Below, one piece after another: positions 18,740 to 28,758 of a DNA stretch of 64,000 nt; the first letter of the stretch is position 1; every line of letters starts with the position of its first letter. The notes under the pieces were generated by a model, which saw nothing but the letters and a program-made list of their open reading frames with translations, made no database searches and was not told the DNA's origin. This DNA is from an uncultured Brevibacillus sp. (GTDB lineage Bacteria > Bacillota > Bacilli > Brevibacillales > Brevibacillaceae): the NCBI RefSeq assembly GCF_947502445.1, contig NZ_CANMZW010000003.1:301484-365483 (forward strand), written 5' to 3'. The position numbers and the translations under genes were made by a program.

Positions 18740-19810
18740 TCACCCCACGGTTTCTTTAGCGTGTTGTGCCCTCAATTGTCCACATGCAGCTGCAATATCG
18801 CTACCTTGCTCGCGTCTGATGGTCACATTGATTCCCTTCTCCTCCAAAATACGCTTAAACTGAAAAATCTCGTCACGCGGTGTACGTACATAATCACGCT
18901 CCGGCACATAATTTACCGGGATCAGATTGACGTGGCACAGCATGTCGCCGATCAGGCTAGCCAGCTCTTCGGCATGCTCTGGCTGATCGTTTTTCCCTCC
19001 AAACAGGCCATATTCAAAGCTGATTCGACGACCTGTTTTGTTAATGTAATGATGGCAGGCTTCCATCAGCTTGGCAAGCGGAAAGCCGCGGTTGATTGGC
19101 ATCAGGCTACTACGCAGCTCTGTGTTTGGAGCATGCAGAGAAATAGCCAGATTCACTTGTCCGCCTCTTTCAGCAAACTCATAAATTTTTGGCACAATAC
19201 CACTGGTGGAGACCGTGATGTGGCGTGCACCAATGTTCAATCCACGGTTGTCGTTGATGACAGACAGGAAGGCCATCAAGCTCTCAAAGTTCTCAAACGG
19301 CTCCCCAATACCCATAACGACGACGTGGCTTACGCGCTCGCCATCTGCGTCCAGTCTGCGCTGGGCCATCAATACTTGAGATACGATTTCACCAGCATCC
19401 AGGTTACGTTTTAGCCCGCCGAGTGTAGATGCGCAAAACGTACAGCCAATCCGGCAGCCAACCTGTGTAGTCACACAGATGCTGTTTCCATAGTTATGGC
19501 GCATAATTACCGTTTCAATGGCATGTCCGTCGACAAGCTGGAACAAAAACTTGATCGTTCCGTCTTGAGATTCCTGATGAGTAATTTCTTTTAACGGATC
19601 CATCCGGAATGTATCAGCCAGCTTTTGACGCAAATCCTTGGACAGATTGCTCATTTCATCAAAAGAAGTCACTCGCTTTACATAGAGCCAGTCAAAAATT
19701 TGCTGGGCGCGAAATGCTTTGTCTCCGATTTCAGTGAGCCATGCTTTCATTTCATCTTGCGTCAAACTGTAAATGAGCGGCTTTGCGCTCGTAAATGTTG
19801 TAAGTGGCAT
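18740..19810 (-). CDS. rlmN: 23S rRNA (adenine2503-C2)/tRNA methyltransferase RlmN
   Basis: 356 residues. The radical-SAM cluster motif Cx3Cx2C is in [11 protein letters not shown] near 116-126. Catalytic cysteines fit the C-terminal AAACGQL and the conserved cysteine near 340. GIGEPFENF is the SAM-binding glycine region. It methylates A2503 in 23S rRNA and A37 in some tRNAs. It has its own promoter (19862-19890) and heads a likely rlmN-prpC-prkC-rsgA-rpe transcript. Confidence 0.96.
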   Translation of the reverse strand: MPLTTFTSAKPLIYSLTQDEMKAWLTEIGDKAFRAQQIFDWLYVKRVTSFDEMSNLSKDLRQKLADTFRMDPLKEITHQESQDGTIKFLFQLVDGHAIETVIMRHNYGNSICVTTQVGCRIGCTFCASTLGGLKRNLDAGEIVSQVLMAQRRLDADGERVSHVVVMGIGEPFENFESLMAFLSVINDNRGLNIGARHITVSTSGIVPKIYEFAERGGQVNLAISLHAPNTELRSSLMPINRGFPLAKLMEACHHYINKTGRRISFEYGLFGGKNDQPEHAEELASLIGDMLCHVNLIPVNYVPERDYVRTPRDEIFQFKRILEEKGINVTIRREQGSDIAAACGQLRAQHAKETVG

Positions 19811-19861
19811 TGCTGTCTTTTCACATCCTCAAAAAATCATTGCTTAAATTGTCATTCTATC

Positions 19862-19890
19862 ATTGTACCTCTACTGGCGTCTCGCTTCAA
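19862..19890 (-). promoter_or_regulatory. Sigma-A promoter of rlmN and downstream genes
   Basis: TTGAAG and TACAAT are spaced exactly 17 nt on the minus strand, about 50 nt before the rlmN start and downstream of a terminator-like hairpin. Confidence 0.7.
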
Positions 19891-19959
19891 ACGGTTTCGA
19901 CATCCAATTAACAAATGCGTCGCTTTTCCTAGTGTAAACAAATCTACAGGACCGCAAAC

Positions 19960-20005
19960 AAAGGAAAGGAGTGGCACTCACCCAAGCAATGCGCCACCCC
20001 TTCTT
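19960..20005 (-). terminator. Terminator-like hairpin after rsmB
   Basis: Long stem built on GGGGTGGC/GCCACTCC extended by A/T pairs, with a 16-nt loop, directly after the rsmB stop. The T-tract is broken (TTTGTTTG), so termination may be partial. Confidence 0.55.
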
Positions 20006-20008
20006 TGC

Positions 20009-21355
20009 TTATTTTTTCCGTTTCAATCGCGCAATAAAGAAGCCATCACTGTCAAAGTCATGGGGCAAAATTTGTATATACGCTCCCGTTTCATCCACCT
20101 TGTCACGAACGGCTTGCGGCAGATCATCCCGAAGCGTATCATCCAGCATAAATTCCGGATGCTCAGCAATAAACCGACGAATGATGTCCTGGTTTTCTTT
20201 TGGCTCAATCGTACACGTGCTGTAAACCATCACGCCGCCTGGAGCCAGCATTGTGGACAGACTCTTCAATAACTCATATTGCAGCTGTGCGATTGAACGA
20301 ACATCCTCAGGTGTCTTGTTCCATTTCAGATCCGGTTTTCGCCGGATGACCCCAAAGCCAGAGCAGGGTGCATCCAGCAAAATCCGGTCAAATGTACCCA
20401 ATCCTTTTTCAGGCAAATCCAGCGCATCACTGACGATGGGCTCAATGATAGTAATTCCGAGTCTTTTCGCTGCACTCGCAATCAAGTCGCGTTTGTGAGG
20501 GTGAACATCACTGGCGATGATTTGCCCCTGATTCCCCATCAACTCCGCTATATGAGTCGTTTTCCCGCCTGGAGCAGCACAAGCATCCAGAACCCGCATG
20601 CCTGGCTGTGGTGCAAGTGCTGGCGCTACCAGCATGGAGCTTTCATCCTGAATGCTAAAAAACCCGTCTTTAAACCAGCGTGTACCTGCTGCATGACCGC
20701 CTTCGATCAGCAAACCATCTGGGCTCAAAATCGACTCGTTTACTGCTCCGACTTCCTCTGCTAGCTGTGCTAGAAGCTCGTCCTTTTTGACTTTTAGTGC
20801 ATTTACCCGAATCGAACTGTGTGGCGTGCGGTTGTTCGCTTCACAGATAGCTTTTGTCGTCTCTTCCCCATATTCCTTGATCCACTGGCGAACCAGCCAT
20901 TCCGGATGGGAAAATGCAACGGAGATACGCATAGCAGCATCGCCCTCAGGGATCCGATCCCATACGTCAGGTTGACGCAAAATGTTGCGCAACACACCAT
21001 TTACCATCGACGCAATCCCTTGATGCCCACGTTTTTTCGCAATCTCAACAGCCTCGTGTACCGCCGCACGCTCAGGAATCCGATCCAAAAAGCGAATCTG
21101 ATACAGAGAAAGACGCAAAAGATTGCGCACCCAAGCCTGTATCTTTTTCCCACCCACAAAATGAGACAGCACGTGATCCAGCGTTATTTTGCGCTGGATC
21201 GTGCCGTACACCATCTCTGTTACGAGCCCAACATCAGAAGCATTCAGCTCTGTACGATCCAAGACATTCCTTAGCTCAAGATTGCTGTAAGATTTATGCT
21301 CTTCTACCCTGTTCAGTACATCCAGGGCTATATCTCGTGCTCCCTTTTTTGCCAC
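20009..21355 (-). CDS. rsmB: 16S rRNA (cytosine967-C5)-methyltransferase
   Basis: 448 residues. The N-terminal 140 residues form a NusB-like all-helical RNA-binding domain (AARDIALDVL-type start). The Rossmann methyltransferase follows with DACAAPGGKTTHIAE near 258, LLDAPCSGFG near 330 and the catalytic Cys in YSTCTIEPKEN near 387. It methylates C967 of 16S rRNA. It lies 3 nt after the fmt stop. Confidence 0.96.
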   Translation of the reverse strand: MAKKGARDIALDVLNRVEEHKSYSNLELRNVLDRTELNASDVGLVTEMVYGTIQRKITLDHVLSHFVGGKKIQAWVRNLLRLSLYQIRFLDRIPERAAVHEAVEIAKKRGHQGIASMVNGVLRNILRQPDVWDRIPEGDAAMRISVAFSHPEWLVRQWIKEYGEETTKAICEANNRTPHSSIRVNALKVKKDELLAQLAEEVGAVNESILSPDGLLIEGGHAAGTRWFKDGFFSIQDESSMLVAPALAPQPGMRVLDACAAPGGKTTHIAELMGNQGQIIASDVHPHKRDLIASAAKRLGITIIEPIVSDALDLPEKGLGTFDRILLDAPCSGFGVIRRKPDLKWNKTPEDVRSIAQLQYELLKSLSTMLAPGGVMVYSTCTIEPKENQDIIRRFIAEHPEFMLDDTLRDDLPQAVRDKVDETGAYIQILPHDFDSDGFFIARLKRKK

Positions 21356-21358
21356 GGA

Positions 21359-22309
21359 CTATTCTCCTACCTTTGTGCCGATTTCAATGTTTGCGCCCGC
21401 TCCACGCAAAAAGTCGAGAGCACTCATACGTTTTTTTCCTTCTGGTTGCAATTCCGTAATTTTTACCGCACTGTCGCCGCAGGCTACGATCAAGCCATCC
21501 TCTTCTCGCGCAACGATGGTTCCTGGCTCGTTCCCCGCTGCCTTTCCTGCTAGCTTTTCCACCCACCATAGCTTCCAGACCTTACCTTGGTAAGACGTAA
21601 AAGCAACCGGCCAAGGATTCAAGCCGCGGACCTGGTTATAAATTTGCTCCGCTGTGCGCGTCCAGTCAATGCGCTCGTCTGTGCGCTTGATATTGGGAGC
21701 AAATGTAGCTTCATCATGGTTTTGTGGCTGTGCCTCGATCGAACCTGCCAAAAGCTCGGGAATCGTCTCCATCAAGAGTGCAGAGCCTGCAGCAGCCAGC
21801 TTGTCATGTAAAAGACCAACCGTGTCCCGTTCCTCAATCGGAACGACGACCTTGGACAGCATGTCCCCCGCATCAAGGGCTTCCACCATGTACATGATGG
21901 TGACTCCGGATTCCTTTTCACCTTCTACGATCGATGTATGGATAGGAGCGCCTCCACGGTATTTGGGAAGCAAGGAAGCATGGACGTTGATGCAGCCATA
22001 CTTCGGTGCATCCAGCAAGCGCTTGGGCAGGATTTGTCCATAGGCTGCAGTCACGATTAAATCCGGCGAGAGTGCTAGCACTTCTTCCAGAGACTCTTCC
22101 ACTTTGATCTTTTCTGGCTGCAATACAGGAAGTCCATGACGCAAAGCCGCCTCCTTGACGGGGGGCGGCGTCAACACTTGCTTGCGTCCTACAGGACGAT
22201 CTGGTTTGGTTACGACTCCGATCACATTGTATCCTGCTTCGAGCAGGGCTTCCAGACTTGTTACCGCAAAATCAGGGGTTCCCATAAACAATATACGAGC
22301 ATCTTTCAA
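21359..22309 (-). CDS. fmt: Methionyl-tRNA formyltransferase
   Basis: 316 residues, normal length. [15 protein letters not shown] is at the start; the formyl-donor loop and catalytic Asn/His are in [17 protein letters not shown] near 106-120, with the conserved Asp near 145. A C-terminal OB domain (about 205-316) binds the tRNA acceptor. It formylates Met-tRNAi using 10-formyl-THF; Def, encoded next upstream, later removes the group. The gene lies 5 nt from def. Confidence 0.97.
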   Translation of the reverse strand: MKDARILFMGTPDFAVTSLEALLEAGYNVIGVVTKPDRPVGRKQVLTPPPVKEAALRHGLPVLQPEKIKVEESLEEVLALSPDLIVTAAYGQILPKRLLDAPKYGCINVHASLLPKYRGGAPIHTSIVEGEKESGVTIMYMVEALDAGDMLSKVVVPIEERDTVGLLHDKLAAAGSALLMETIPELLAGSIEAQPQNHDEATFAPNIKRTDERIDWTRTAEQIYNQVRGLNPWPVAFTSYQGKVWKLWWVEKLAGKAAGNEPGTIVAREEDGLIVACGDSAVKITELQPEGKKRMSALDFLRGAGANIEIGTKVGE

Positions 22310-22314
22310 ATGAT

Positions 22315-22791
22315 TTATTCCCCTTCCTCGTCCGGGCTGATTTGATACACTTTATCAGCGACATCGATGAACAATACGCCGTTTAGGTGATCAATCTCGT
22401 GCTGGGAGCAACGGGACAGCAAATCATCTGCTTCCAATTCCATTTCATTCCCAAAGCGATCCTGTCCGCGCAGTTTAATCCACTTGTGGCGGCGTACATC
22501 CCCACGCAGTCCTGGAATGCTCAGGCAGCCTTCTGGATAATCGAATTGTTCGCCTTTGTGCTCCACGATTTCCGGATTTACGATTTCGATAAGTCCCTCG
22601 CCACAATCCATCACGATTACGCGCTTGGAAATACCGACCTGTGGTGCAGCGAGTCCCACTCCATCTGCGTCGTACATTGTATCTGCCATATCATCGAGCA
22701 GCTTGTGCAGATTAGAGTTGAACTTCGTTACAACCATCGCTTTTTCTCGCAGGATGGCGTCAGGATGTTTAACAATTGTGCGAATAGCCAT
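22315..22791 (-). CDS. def: Peptide deformylase, type 1
   Basis: 158 residues from the ATG at 22791 (MAIRTIV), which has GGAGG 11 nt upstream; an earlier ATG lies only 2 nt after the same RBS. All three PDF motifs are present: [10 protein letters not shown] near 44, EGCLSIPG near 88 and QHEIDHLNG near 130, supplying the Cys and two His metal ligands. It removes N-formyl groups from nascent proteins. Confidence 0.96.
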   Translation of the reverse strand: MAIRTIVKHPDAILREKAMVVTKFNSNLHKLLDDMADTMYDADGVGLAAPQVGISKRVIVMDCGEGLIEIVNPEIVEHKGEQFDYPEGCLSIPGLRGDVRRHKWIKLRGQDRFGNEMELEADDLLSRCSQHEIDHLNGVLFIDVADKVYQISPDEEGE

Positions 22792-22807
22792 GTGATTCAT
22801 ATCCTCC

Positions 22808-25243
22808 CTAAAGCAGTACATACGGATCAACATCTATGGTCATCAGTACCTTCTGCTGTTTGTTCCACTCTTCAAATGCTGCTGTTGCCTGAGCAAGCAA
22901 TTCAGCCAAATGCGGTTCATCCCGATATTTTAGCATGATCTGAAAACGAAATCTATCCTTCACGCGAGCAATAGGCGATGCTACAGGTCCGAGCAGGATC
23001 GTCGTTTGCGCCAAACGCTGTCGCAAATAATCAGCCATCGTATGCGCACCGCGAATGACAACCGGAACATCCTCATGGCTAAAGGTGATTAACACCAAGC
23101 GGAAATAAGGCGGATACCCAGTGCGCCGGCGCTGTAGCATTTCATCGTGATAGAAGGCAGGATAGTCATGCTTGGTCGCATGCATGATGCTATAGTGCTC
23201 CGGAGTATAGGTCTGGATGACCACATCTCCTGCCAGTTCATGACGTCCCGCACGTCCGCCTACTTGCGTCAGCAGCTGGAATGTTTTTTCCGCAGCCCGA
23301 AAATCCGGCAGATGCAAGGACGTATCAGCAGCAATAATTCCAGCCAGCGTCACGCGTGGGAAATCAAGTCCTTTTGCAATCATTTGCGTACCGAGCAGCA
23401 CGTCACCCAGGCCCGAACGAAACTTATTTAGCAGCTCTTCATGCGAGCCCTTCCGAGAGGTTGTGTCGACATCCATCCGAATGACACGAATTCCTGGAAA
23501 AAGCTTCGCCAGCTCCATCTCCACTTTTTGCGTTCCTGTACCAAAAAAGCGAATATGCTCACTTTGACACTCAGGACAATGAGCAGGCTGCTCAATCGTA
23601 TACCCGCAATAATGACAACGCGCCGTATGATTCGTTTTATGGTAGGTGAGCGAGATATCGCAATGTATGCAACGCATTGTGTACCCGCAGGAGCGGCACA
23701 TCACGAATGTAGAAAAGCCGCGCCGATTGAGAAAGATCACCATCTGCTCTTCTTTTCGCAAACGATCTTCAATCATTTCGTGCAGCTTGCGGCTAAACAT
23801 GGAGCGATTCTGTGCTTGCAGCTCCTCGCGCATATCGACGACATGCACCTCTGGCATCGGTCGATTCCCTACGCGATCAGGCATCTGCAGTAGCGTGTAT
23901 CTTCCTCGCGTCGCCAGCGCGTATGTCTCCAATGCAGGGGTCGCACTTCCCATCACTAAGACTGCGTCATTTTCCTTTGCTCGCCATATCGCCACTTCCC
24001 GCGCGTGATAACGCGGCGTCTCTTCTTGTTTATACGAGCTTTCGTGCTCTTCATCGATGACAATCAGACCGACATTTTGAAACGGGGCAAAGATAGCTGA
24101 ACGTGCCCCGACTACGACCTTTACTTGCTTGCGAATGATTTTACGCCATTCATCAAAGCGCTCACCCGAAGACAAGGCACTGTGCAAAACAGCTACGTTT
24201 GCACCAAAACGACCTTTGAACCGCTCCACCATCTGAGGCGTCAGCGAGATTTCCGGTACGAGAAAGATCGCCTCGCGTCCTTTTTCCAAGGTTTGCTCGA
24301 TCGCCTCTAGATAGACCTCCGTCTTGCCGCTGCCAGTCACTCCATGGAGCAAATAAGAGGCGTAGGTATGGGATTGAATAGATTGCAAAATGGGTGCCAA
24401 TACTTCTTGCTGCAACCAAGTGAACTCTGGCTTCGCTTTTTCAGAGAATCTCCTATTGGCATACGGATCACGATACACCTCGACCTGCTCGATGGCAATC
24501 CAGCCTTTGGCTTCAAGACTTTTCAACGGGGAACGGCTGATCCCATGCTCATCTCGCATCATCTGTACAGAAAAGGACTGCCCTTCATGCTCGGCAAAAA
24601 GCTGAAGGACCCGGCGCATTTGTTCAGCACGAGCAGGCAAAGAAGCAATCGCTTCCTCAAGCTGCGGTTTCTCCAGCAAGCTTTTCACGAAGGACTGCTG
24701 CTTGCGAGTAATCCGGTCTGTCACCTGGTATTCCGTTGCCAAAAGACCGCTGCGAATCCAGCCGGGCACGAGCCTATACTCATCCGGAAACTGTTTTTCT
24801 ACCTCTGCAAGCGGCAGATGCCGTTTACGATGGAGCTCCCACAGCAGTCCTGACTTTCCGCAGGTCTCTTCATCTAGTGCCTGGGTTGCCGTGAGCCACT
24901 TCTCCGATTTGCCTTTGAGTACGGCTGGAATCATGGCTTGAACCGCTGTGACCCATGGACATAAATACTGCTTAGACATCCATTCACTCATTTTCAGCAG
25001 TTCAGCAGTAAGTGGAGGCGTATCATCGAGCACCTGCTCCACGTCTTTAAGGCGCGCGTTTTCTACCTGATCAACCGTTTGCTCCGAGATGCTGATAACA
25101 TAGCCCTGAAGCTTACGTGGACCGAATGGAACAATGACTCGGCTCCCGACATGAATGATCGGGGTCAGCCAGTCCGGAACGCGATAGTCAAAGGGCCGAT
25201 TCGTCCGATTAACTGGCACGTCCACAATGATTTGAGCGATCAT
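22808..25243 (-). CDS. priA: Primosomal protein N' (replication restart helicase PriA)
   Basis: 811 residues. The N-terminal DNA-binding domain starts QIIVDVPVNRTNRPFDYRVP. The helicase core has GVTGSGKTEVYLEA near 302 and DEEHESSYKQ near 395. A zinc-binding block with four CxxC pairs lies near 515-560 (CRSCG, CIHC, CHYCG, CPEC). PriA reloads the replisome at repaired forks. Its start overlaps the coaBC stop by 4 nt. Confidence 0.97.
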   Translation of the reverse strand: MIAQIIVDVPVNRTNRPFDYRVPDWLTPIIHVGSRVIVPFGPRKLQGYVISISEQTVDQVENARLKDVEQVLDDTPPLTAELLKMSEWMSKQYLCPWVTAVQAMIPAVLKGKSEKWLTATQALDEETCGKSGLLWELHRKRHLPLAEVEKQFPDEYRLVPGWIRSGLLATEYQVTDRITRKQQSFVKSLLEKPQLEEAIASLPARAEQMRRVLQLFAEHEGQSFSVQMMRDEHGISRSPLKSLEAKGWIAIEQVEVYRDPYANRRFSEKAKPEFTWLQQEVLAPILQSIQSHTYASYLLHGVTGSGKTEVYLEAIEQTLEKGREAIFLVPEISLTPQMVERFKGRFGANVAVLHSALSSGERFDEWRKIIRKQVKVVVGARSAIFAPFQNVGLIVIDEEHESSYKQEETPRYHAREVAIWRAKENDAVLVMGSATPALETYALATRGRYTLLQMPDRVGNRPMPEVHVVDMREELQAQNRSMFSRKLHEMIEDRLRKEEQMVIFLNRRGFSTFVMCRSCGYTMRCIHCDISLTYHKTNHTARCHYCGYTIEQPAHCPECQSEHIRFFGTGTQKVEMELAKLFPGIRVIRMDVDTTSRKGSHEELLNKFRSGLGDVLLGTQMIAKGLDFPRVTLAGIIAADTSLHLPDFRAAEKTFQLLTQVGGRAGRHELAGDVVIQTYTPEHYSIMHATKHDYPAFYHDEMLQRRRTGYPPYFRLVLITFSHEDVPVVIRGAHTMADYLRQRLAQTTILLGPVASPIARVKDRFRFQIMLKYRDEPHLAELLAQATAAFEEWNKQQKVLMTIDVDPYVLL

Positions 25244-26481
25244 GACAGCTCCGAGAGCGCACGCTGCGAAAGCTTCATTAAAACGGCATCCAAAATTTTC
25301 TCAGCCACAGCTCGCTTGCTTAGTTTATCTAGTGCCAACTGCTCCCCTGCGCGAGTCATAATCGTAACCACATTCGTATCGCTGCCCATGCCCGCCCCCT
25401 CCGTCAACACGTTGTTGGCTACGATCATATCGAGGTTCTTTCGCTCGATTTTGGACTGCGCGTGCTTTAAAACATCCTGCGTCTCGGCAGCAAACCCGAC
25501 CACAAATTGTTTGGTCTTGCGCTCACCGACCGTCTTTAAAATATCCGGCGCTTTGTCCAGCTCTAAAACGAGTGGTCCGTCGCCTTTTTTCATTTTATGC
25601 TCTTGGACTGTTTTCGGACGATAATCCGATACTGCCGCAGATTTAATCACAATATCACTCTCAGGCAAATGCTGCATGACAGCATCAAACATTTCCTGCA
25701 CGGATTCAACAGCAACGAACTCGACTCCAGAAGGGCGCTCCAACGTGGTTGGTCCACTGACAAGCGTCACCTTCGCTCCTCTATCCCTGGCAGCCTCTGC
25801 GATAGCATAGCCCATCTTGCCGGAAGCATGGTTTGTAATATAGCGGATCGGATCGATTTTTTCACGTGTTGGACCGGCCGTTACCAAGACATGCTTCCCT
25901 GCCAAATCCTGCGTTTGCCCAGGCACTTGCTTTTGCTCGAAAAAGGCAGCAACTGCTTCAACGATTTCCTCTGGCTCCGCCAAACGCCCTTTGCCAATCC
26001 ACCCACATGCCAAGAGTCCTACACCTGGCTCGACGAACTGATAGCCATAGTCTGTAAGCTTGTCCATGTTGGCAGCTACAGCTGGGTGCCCATACATGTT
26101 TACATTCATGGCAGGAGCAACCATGACCGGTGCTTTTGTCGCCAGGATCGTCGTTGTCAGCATGTCATCCGCAATTCCGTTCGCCATTTTCCCGATGATA
26201 TTTGCTGTTGCCGGAGCCACCAACACGAGATCAGCTTTGTCTGCAAGCTCGATATGACTGATCACATGCGGGTCCAGCTCTGTAAATGTATCTGTATACA
26301 CAGGCAGATGAGATAATGCCTGGAACGTCAGTGGCTGTATAAATTGCATGGCGCTTTCCGTCAAAATTACATGCACAAGAGCACCAGCCTGAGTCAGTTT
26401 GCTAGTGAGCGCTGCGGCCTTGTACGCAGCAATCCCCCCTGAAACCCCCAGTACGATTCGTTTTCCAGCAAGCGAGTGCAT
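25240..26481 (-). CDS. coaBC: Bifunctional phosphopantothenoylcysteine decarboxylase/synthetase
   Basis: 413 residues. The N-terminal CoaC flavoprotein half has GVSGGIAAYKAA near 11, the active-site His region and PAMNVNMY near 113, and the substrate flap Cys in ACGWIGKGRL. The C-terminal CoaB half starts near 195 with TAGPTREKIDPIRYITN and keeps the KSAAVSDYRP motif. It converts phosphopantothenate to phosphopantetheine for CoA. The gene starts 70 nt after rpoZ, beyond a terminator-like hairpin. Confidence 0.96.
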   Translation of the reverse strand: MHSLAGKRIVLGVSGGIAAYKAAALTSKLTQAGALVHVILTESAMQFIQPLTFQALSHLPVYTDTFTELDPHVISHIELADKADLVLVAPATANIIGKMANGIADDMLTTTILATKAPVMVAPAMNVNMYGHPAVAANMDKLTDYGYQFVEPGVGLLACGWIGKGRLAEPEEIVEAVAAFFEQKQVPGQTQDLAGKHVLVTAGPTREKIDPIRYITNHASGKMGYAIAEAARDRGAKVTLVSGPTTLERPSGVEFVAVESVQEMFDAVMQHLPESDIVIKSAAVSDYRPKTVQEHKMKKGDGPLVLELDKAPDILKTVGERKTKQFVVGFAAETQDVLKHAQSKIERKNLDMIVANNVLTEGAGMGSDTNVVTIMTRAGEQLALDKLSKRAVAEKILDAVLMKLSQRALSELS

Positions 26482-26507
26482 CCTAAAACTCCCCTCTCTC
26501 CATATCG

Positions 26508-26535
26508 GAAAAAAACAACCTGCTTGGAGGTTGTT
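26508..26535 (-). terminator. Terminator between rpoZ and coaBC
   Basis: 8-bp stem AACAACCT/AGGTTGTT with a 6-nt loop, followed by T7-8 on the minus strand. It sits inside an otherwise tightly packed gene block and should reduce read-through from gmk-rpoZ into coaBC-priA. Confidence 0.82.
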
Positions 26536-26551
26536 TTTTGGGTGGTAATCC

Positions 26552-26758
26552 TTATTTGCGTCCGTCTAGAAATTCGTGCACGAGTTCATCAGAGATAAAC
26601 TCTTCAAGTGCAAGCCCTACAAACTTTTTGGATTTTGGTCTCACTACCTGGATTTCACTGTTCTCTCGCAGCTGTCTTGCTCTCTTGGAAGCGAGTGTCA
26701 CCAGGATGTATTTGCTTTCCGCTTTTTCTGTCAACTCATCGATAGATGGGTACAACAT
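26552..26758 (-). CDS. rpoZ: RNA polymerase omega subunit
   Basis: 68 residues, starting [17 protein letters not shown], with the family [11 protein letters not shown] helix that wraps the beta-prime subunit C-terminus. Omega helps assemble and stabilise RNA polymerase. It lies 3 nt after gmk, the classic gmk-rpoZ-coaBC order. Confidence 0.96.
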   Translation of the reverse strand: MLYPSIDELTEKAESKYILVTLASKRARQLRENSEIQVVRPKSKKFVGLALEEFISDELVHEFLDGRK

Positions 26759-26761
26759 AAT

Positions 26762-27382
26762 TTATTCAACCTCCTTCAGCCATTTACGATACTTGTGAAC
26801 CTGACGTTCTTTTTTCAAATGCTCCGCGGTGATAATCGCCTGAATGCGGTCACATGCTGATTCGATCACATCATTGACTACAACGTAATCGTAATGATCC
26901 ATCAACTCGATCTCTGCACGTGCCACTTCCATACGCTTGGCGATAATCTCTTCCGTCTCCGTTCCGCGGCCAATAATTCTGTTTTCCAGCTCGTGGAGGT
27001 CAGGCGGGGCAAGAAACAGGAATGTGCCTTGCGGAAAACTTTCCTTTACCTGCAATGCGCCCTGAACTTCGATCTCTAGTATAACATCTTTACCCTCATC
27101 CAGCATTTCATCCACAAATTGGCGAGGAGTTCCGTAAAAATTGCCTACATATTCAGCCCACTCTAACAGAGCGTCCTCTTCGATCATTTGTTGGAACTGT
27201 TCTTTTGATTTGAAAAAGTAGTTGACTCCCTCTACTTCACCTGGACGTGGCGAACGCGTGGTTGCTGAAACAGAATACACAAGATCAGGCATTTTTTCTC
27301 GAAGCGCCTTGCATACCGTTCCTTTGCCCACTCCTGCTGGTCCGGAAAGAACTAAAAGAAGACCACGATCAACCATGCTCAT
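26762..27382 (-). CDS. gmk: Guanylate kinase
   Basis: 206 residues from the ATG at 27382, 8 nt after AGGAG; the longer frame to 27418 lacks an RBS. It has P-loop [11 protein letters not shown] near 13-23, the GMP-binding [17 protein letters not shown] near 42-58 and [12 protein letters not shown] near 73. It phosphorylates GMP to GDP and recycles guanine nucleotides, a (p)ppGpp target in Firmicutes. Confidence 0.97.
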   Translation of the reverse strand: MSMVDRGLLLVLSGPAGVGKGTVCKALREKMPDLVYSVSATTRSPRPGEVEGVNYFFKSKEQFQQMIEEDALLEWAEYVGNFYGTPRQFVDEMLDEGKDVILEIEVQGALQVKESFPQGTFLFLAPPDLHELENRIIGRGTETEEIIAKRMEVARAEIELMDHYDYVVVNDVIESACDRIQAIITAEHLKKERQVHKYRKWLKEVE

Positions 27383-27398
27383 TATGTACACTCCTACT

Positions 27399-27659
27399 TT
27401 ATTCGTCCGATTCGTCATCCTTTGTAGTCAGACGCTGTGCTACCGTCTCTGGTTGTACAGCCGACAAAATGACGTGATCGCTATCTGTAATAATAACGGC
27501 CCGTGTCCGTCTCCCGTAGGTTGCGTCAACTAGCATGTTACGGTCACGCGCTTCCTGAATAATCCGTTTGATAGGAGCAGACTCCGGACTTACAATAGAA
27601 ATAATGCGGTTGGCATTTACAATATTGCCAAATCCGATATTGATTAGCTTGATTGCCAT
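27399..27659 (-). CDS. remA: Extracellular matrix regulator RemA (DUF370)
   Basis: 86 residues from the ATG at 27659, starting [12 protein letters not shown], nearly identical to the known RemA N-terminus. The DNA-binding ring-forming motif [20 protein letters not shown] is at about 42-61. RemA activates biofilm matrix and osmoprotection genes in Bacillus. The acidic tail (DDESDE) is common. It is located between yicC and gmk as in Bacillus. Confidence 0.95.
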   Translation of the reverse strand: MAIKLINIGFGNIVNANRIISIVSPESAPIKRIIQEARDRNMLVDATYGRRTRAVIITDSDHVILSAVQPETVAQRLTTKDDESDE

Positions 27660-27683
27660 GACGGCCCAGCCCATCCTTTCATC

Positions 27684-28568
27684 CTACTCAACGTTCTGTA
27701 CTTGCTCTTTCATCTTCTCCAGCTCGCTTTTGATCTCAACTGCCAGATGCTGGATGCGCAAATGATTCGCCTTGGATGCGATTGTATTTGCCTCCCGATT
27801 CATTTCCTGCAATAAAAAATCCAGTTTTCTCCCGACCGCATCATCCTTTTCAAGCTGTTCCATGAACTGATGACAATGGCTTTCTAAGCGGGTAATTTCT
27901 TCGCTGATATCAGTTTTATCTGCGAAAAAGGCTACCTCTTGCGCTACGCGCCCCATGTCCAGTTCAAAAGGAGCCTGGCCAGCCCAGTCATTCAAACGTT
28001 GATGCAGACGGCTGTGGTACTCCTCTACACCGAGTGGAGCTAGTGCCTGAATTTCCTGGTTCCACACACACACTTGTGCAAGACGTTTTGTCAGGTCGGC
28101 GTAAAGCTGCTTCCCCTCTGCCATTTTCATGGAGAGCAAATCTTGTGCTGCTGCTTGGACTTGGGAAAGCAACCAATCGATTATTTCATCGCCATTTGCT
28201 TCTTCTAATTCCTTGGTATGTAACACTCCTGGGAAGAGTAACACGTCCCTGGCTGTCAGGACTGTCTCCAGCGAAAATCGCTGGTCGATTTCACGCGTCA
28301 GCGAAACGAACTGCTCTGCCACACCCCAATTTATGGCAGCGGCTGAGGTAGCTTGAATCGATTCCACAGAAACGGTTACTTCGAGACGGCCGCGCCGGAC
28401 AAACTGAGCGACCAGCTTGCGTACAGGGTCCTCCAGCATACTCCAGGCTTTTGGGAGACGAACAAGGATTTCGGAAAACCGATGATTAACAGCCCGAATC
28501 TCGACTGTCAATCGTGTGGAGCCTTTTACTTCATCTATTCTTCCATAACCTGTCATGCTTCGAATCAC
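27684..28568 (-). CDS. yicC: YicC/YloC family endoribonuclease
   Basis: 294 residues, normal length, starting MIRSMTGYGR. It shows the N-terminal domain with VEIRAVNHRFSEI near 26 and the C-terminal DUF1732 motif GRKLDFLLQEMNREANTIASKA near 245. YicC-type proteins are RNases linked to small RNA turnover and stationary phase. It is the first gene of the long minus-strand block and follows a strong promoter. Confidence 0.93.
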   Translation of the reverse strand: MIRSMTGYGRIDEVKGSTRLTVEIRAVNHRFSEILVRLPKAWSMLEDPVRKLVAQFVRRGRLEVTVSVESIQATSAAAINWGVAEQFVSLTREIDQRFSLETVLTARDVLLFPGVLHTKELEEANGDEIIDWLLSQVQAAAQDLLSMKMAEGKQLYADLTKRLAQVCVWNQEIQALAPLGVEEYHSRLHQRLNDWAGQAPFELDMGRVAQEVAFFADKTDISEEITRLESHCHQFMEQLEKDDAVGRKLDFLLQEMNREANTIASKANHLRIQHLAVEIKSELEKMKEQVQNVE

Positions 28569-28604
28569 AATTTTTCACTTCCACAGGCGTAAAATCGTTA
28601 ATTA

Positions 28605-28634
28605 ATTATAGGAGACAAGTCTTGGCAGTGTCAA
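28605..28634 (-). promoter_or_regulatory. Strong sigma-A promoter of the yicC-remA-gmk-rpoZ block
   Basis: Perfect TTGACA and perfect TATAAT with 18-nt spacing on the minus strand, about 40 nt before the yicC start. Confidence 0.85.
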
Positions 28635-28758
28635 CCGAAGCCGTATCCGGACAACAAGATTCCTCCTTGCTTATGCTTTGTGCTACACTGTGACTGGCAA
28701 CGATTCTGATATGATTTCGCTTTTCGATGTATTCTTCTTTAGATTGAGGTGACCTATT

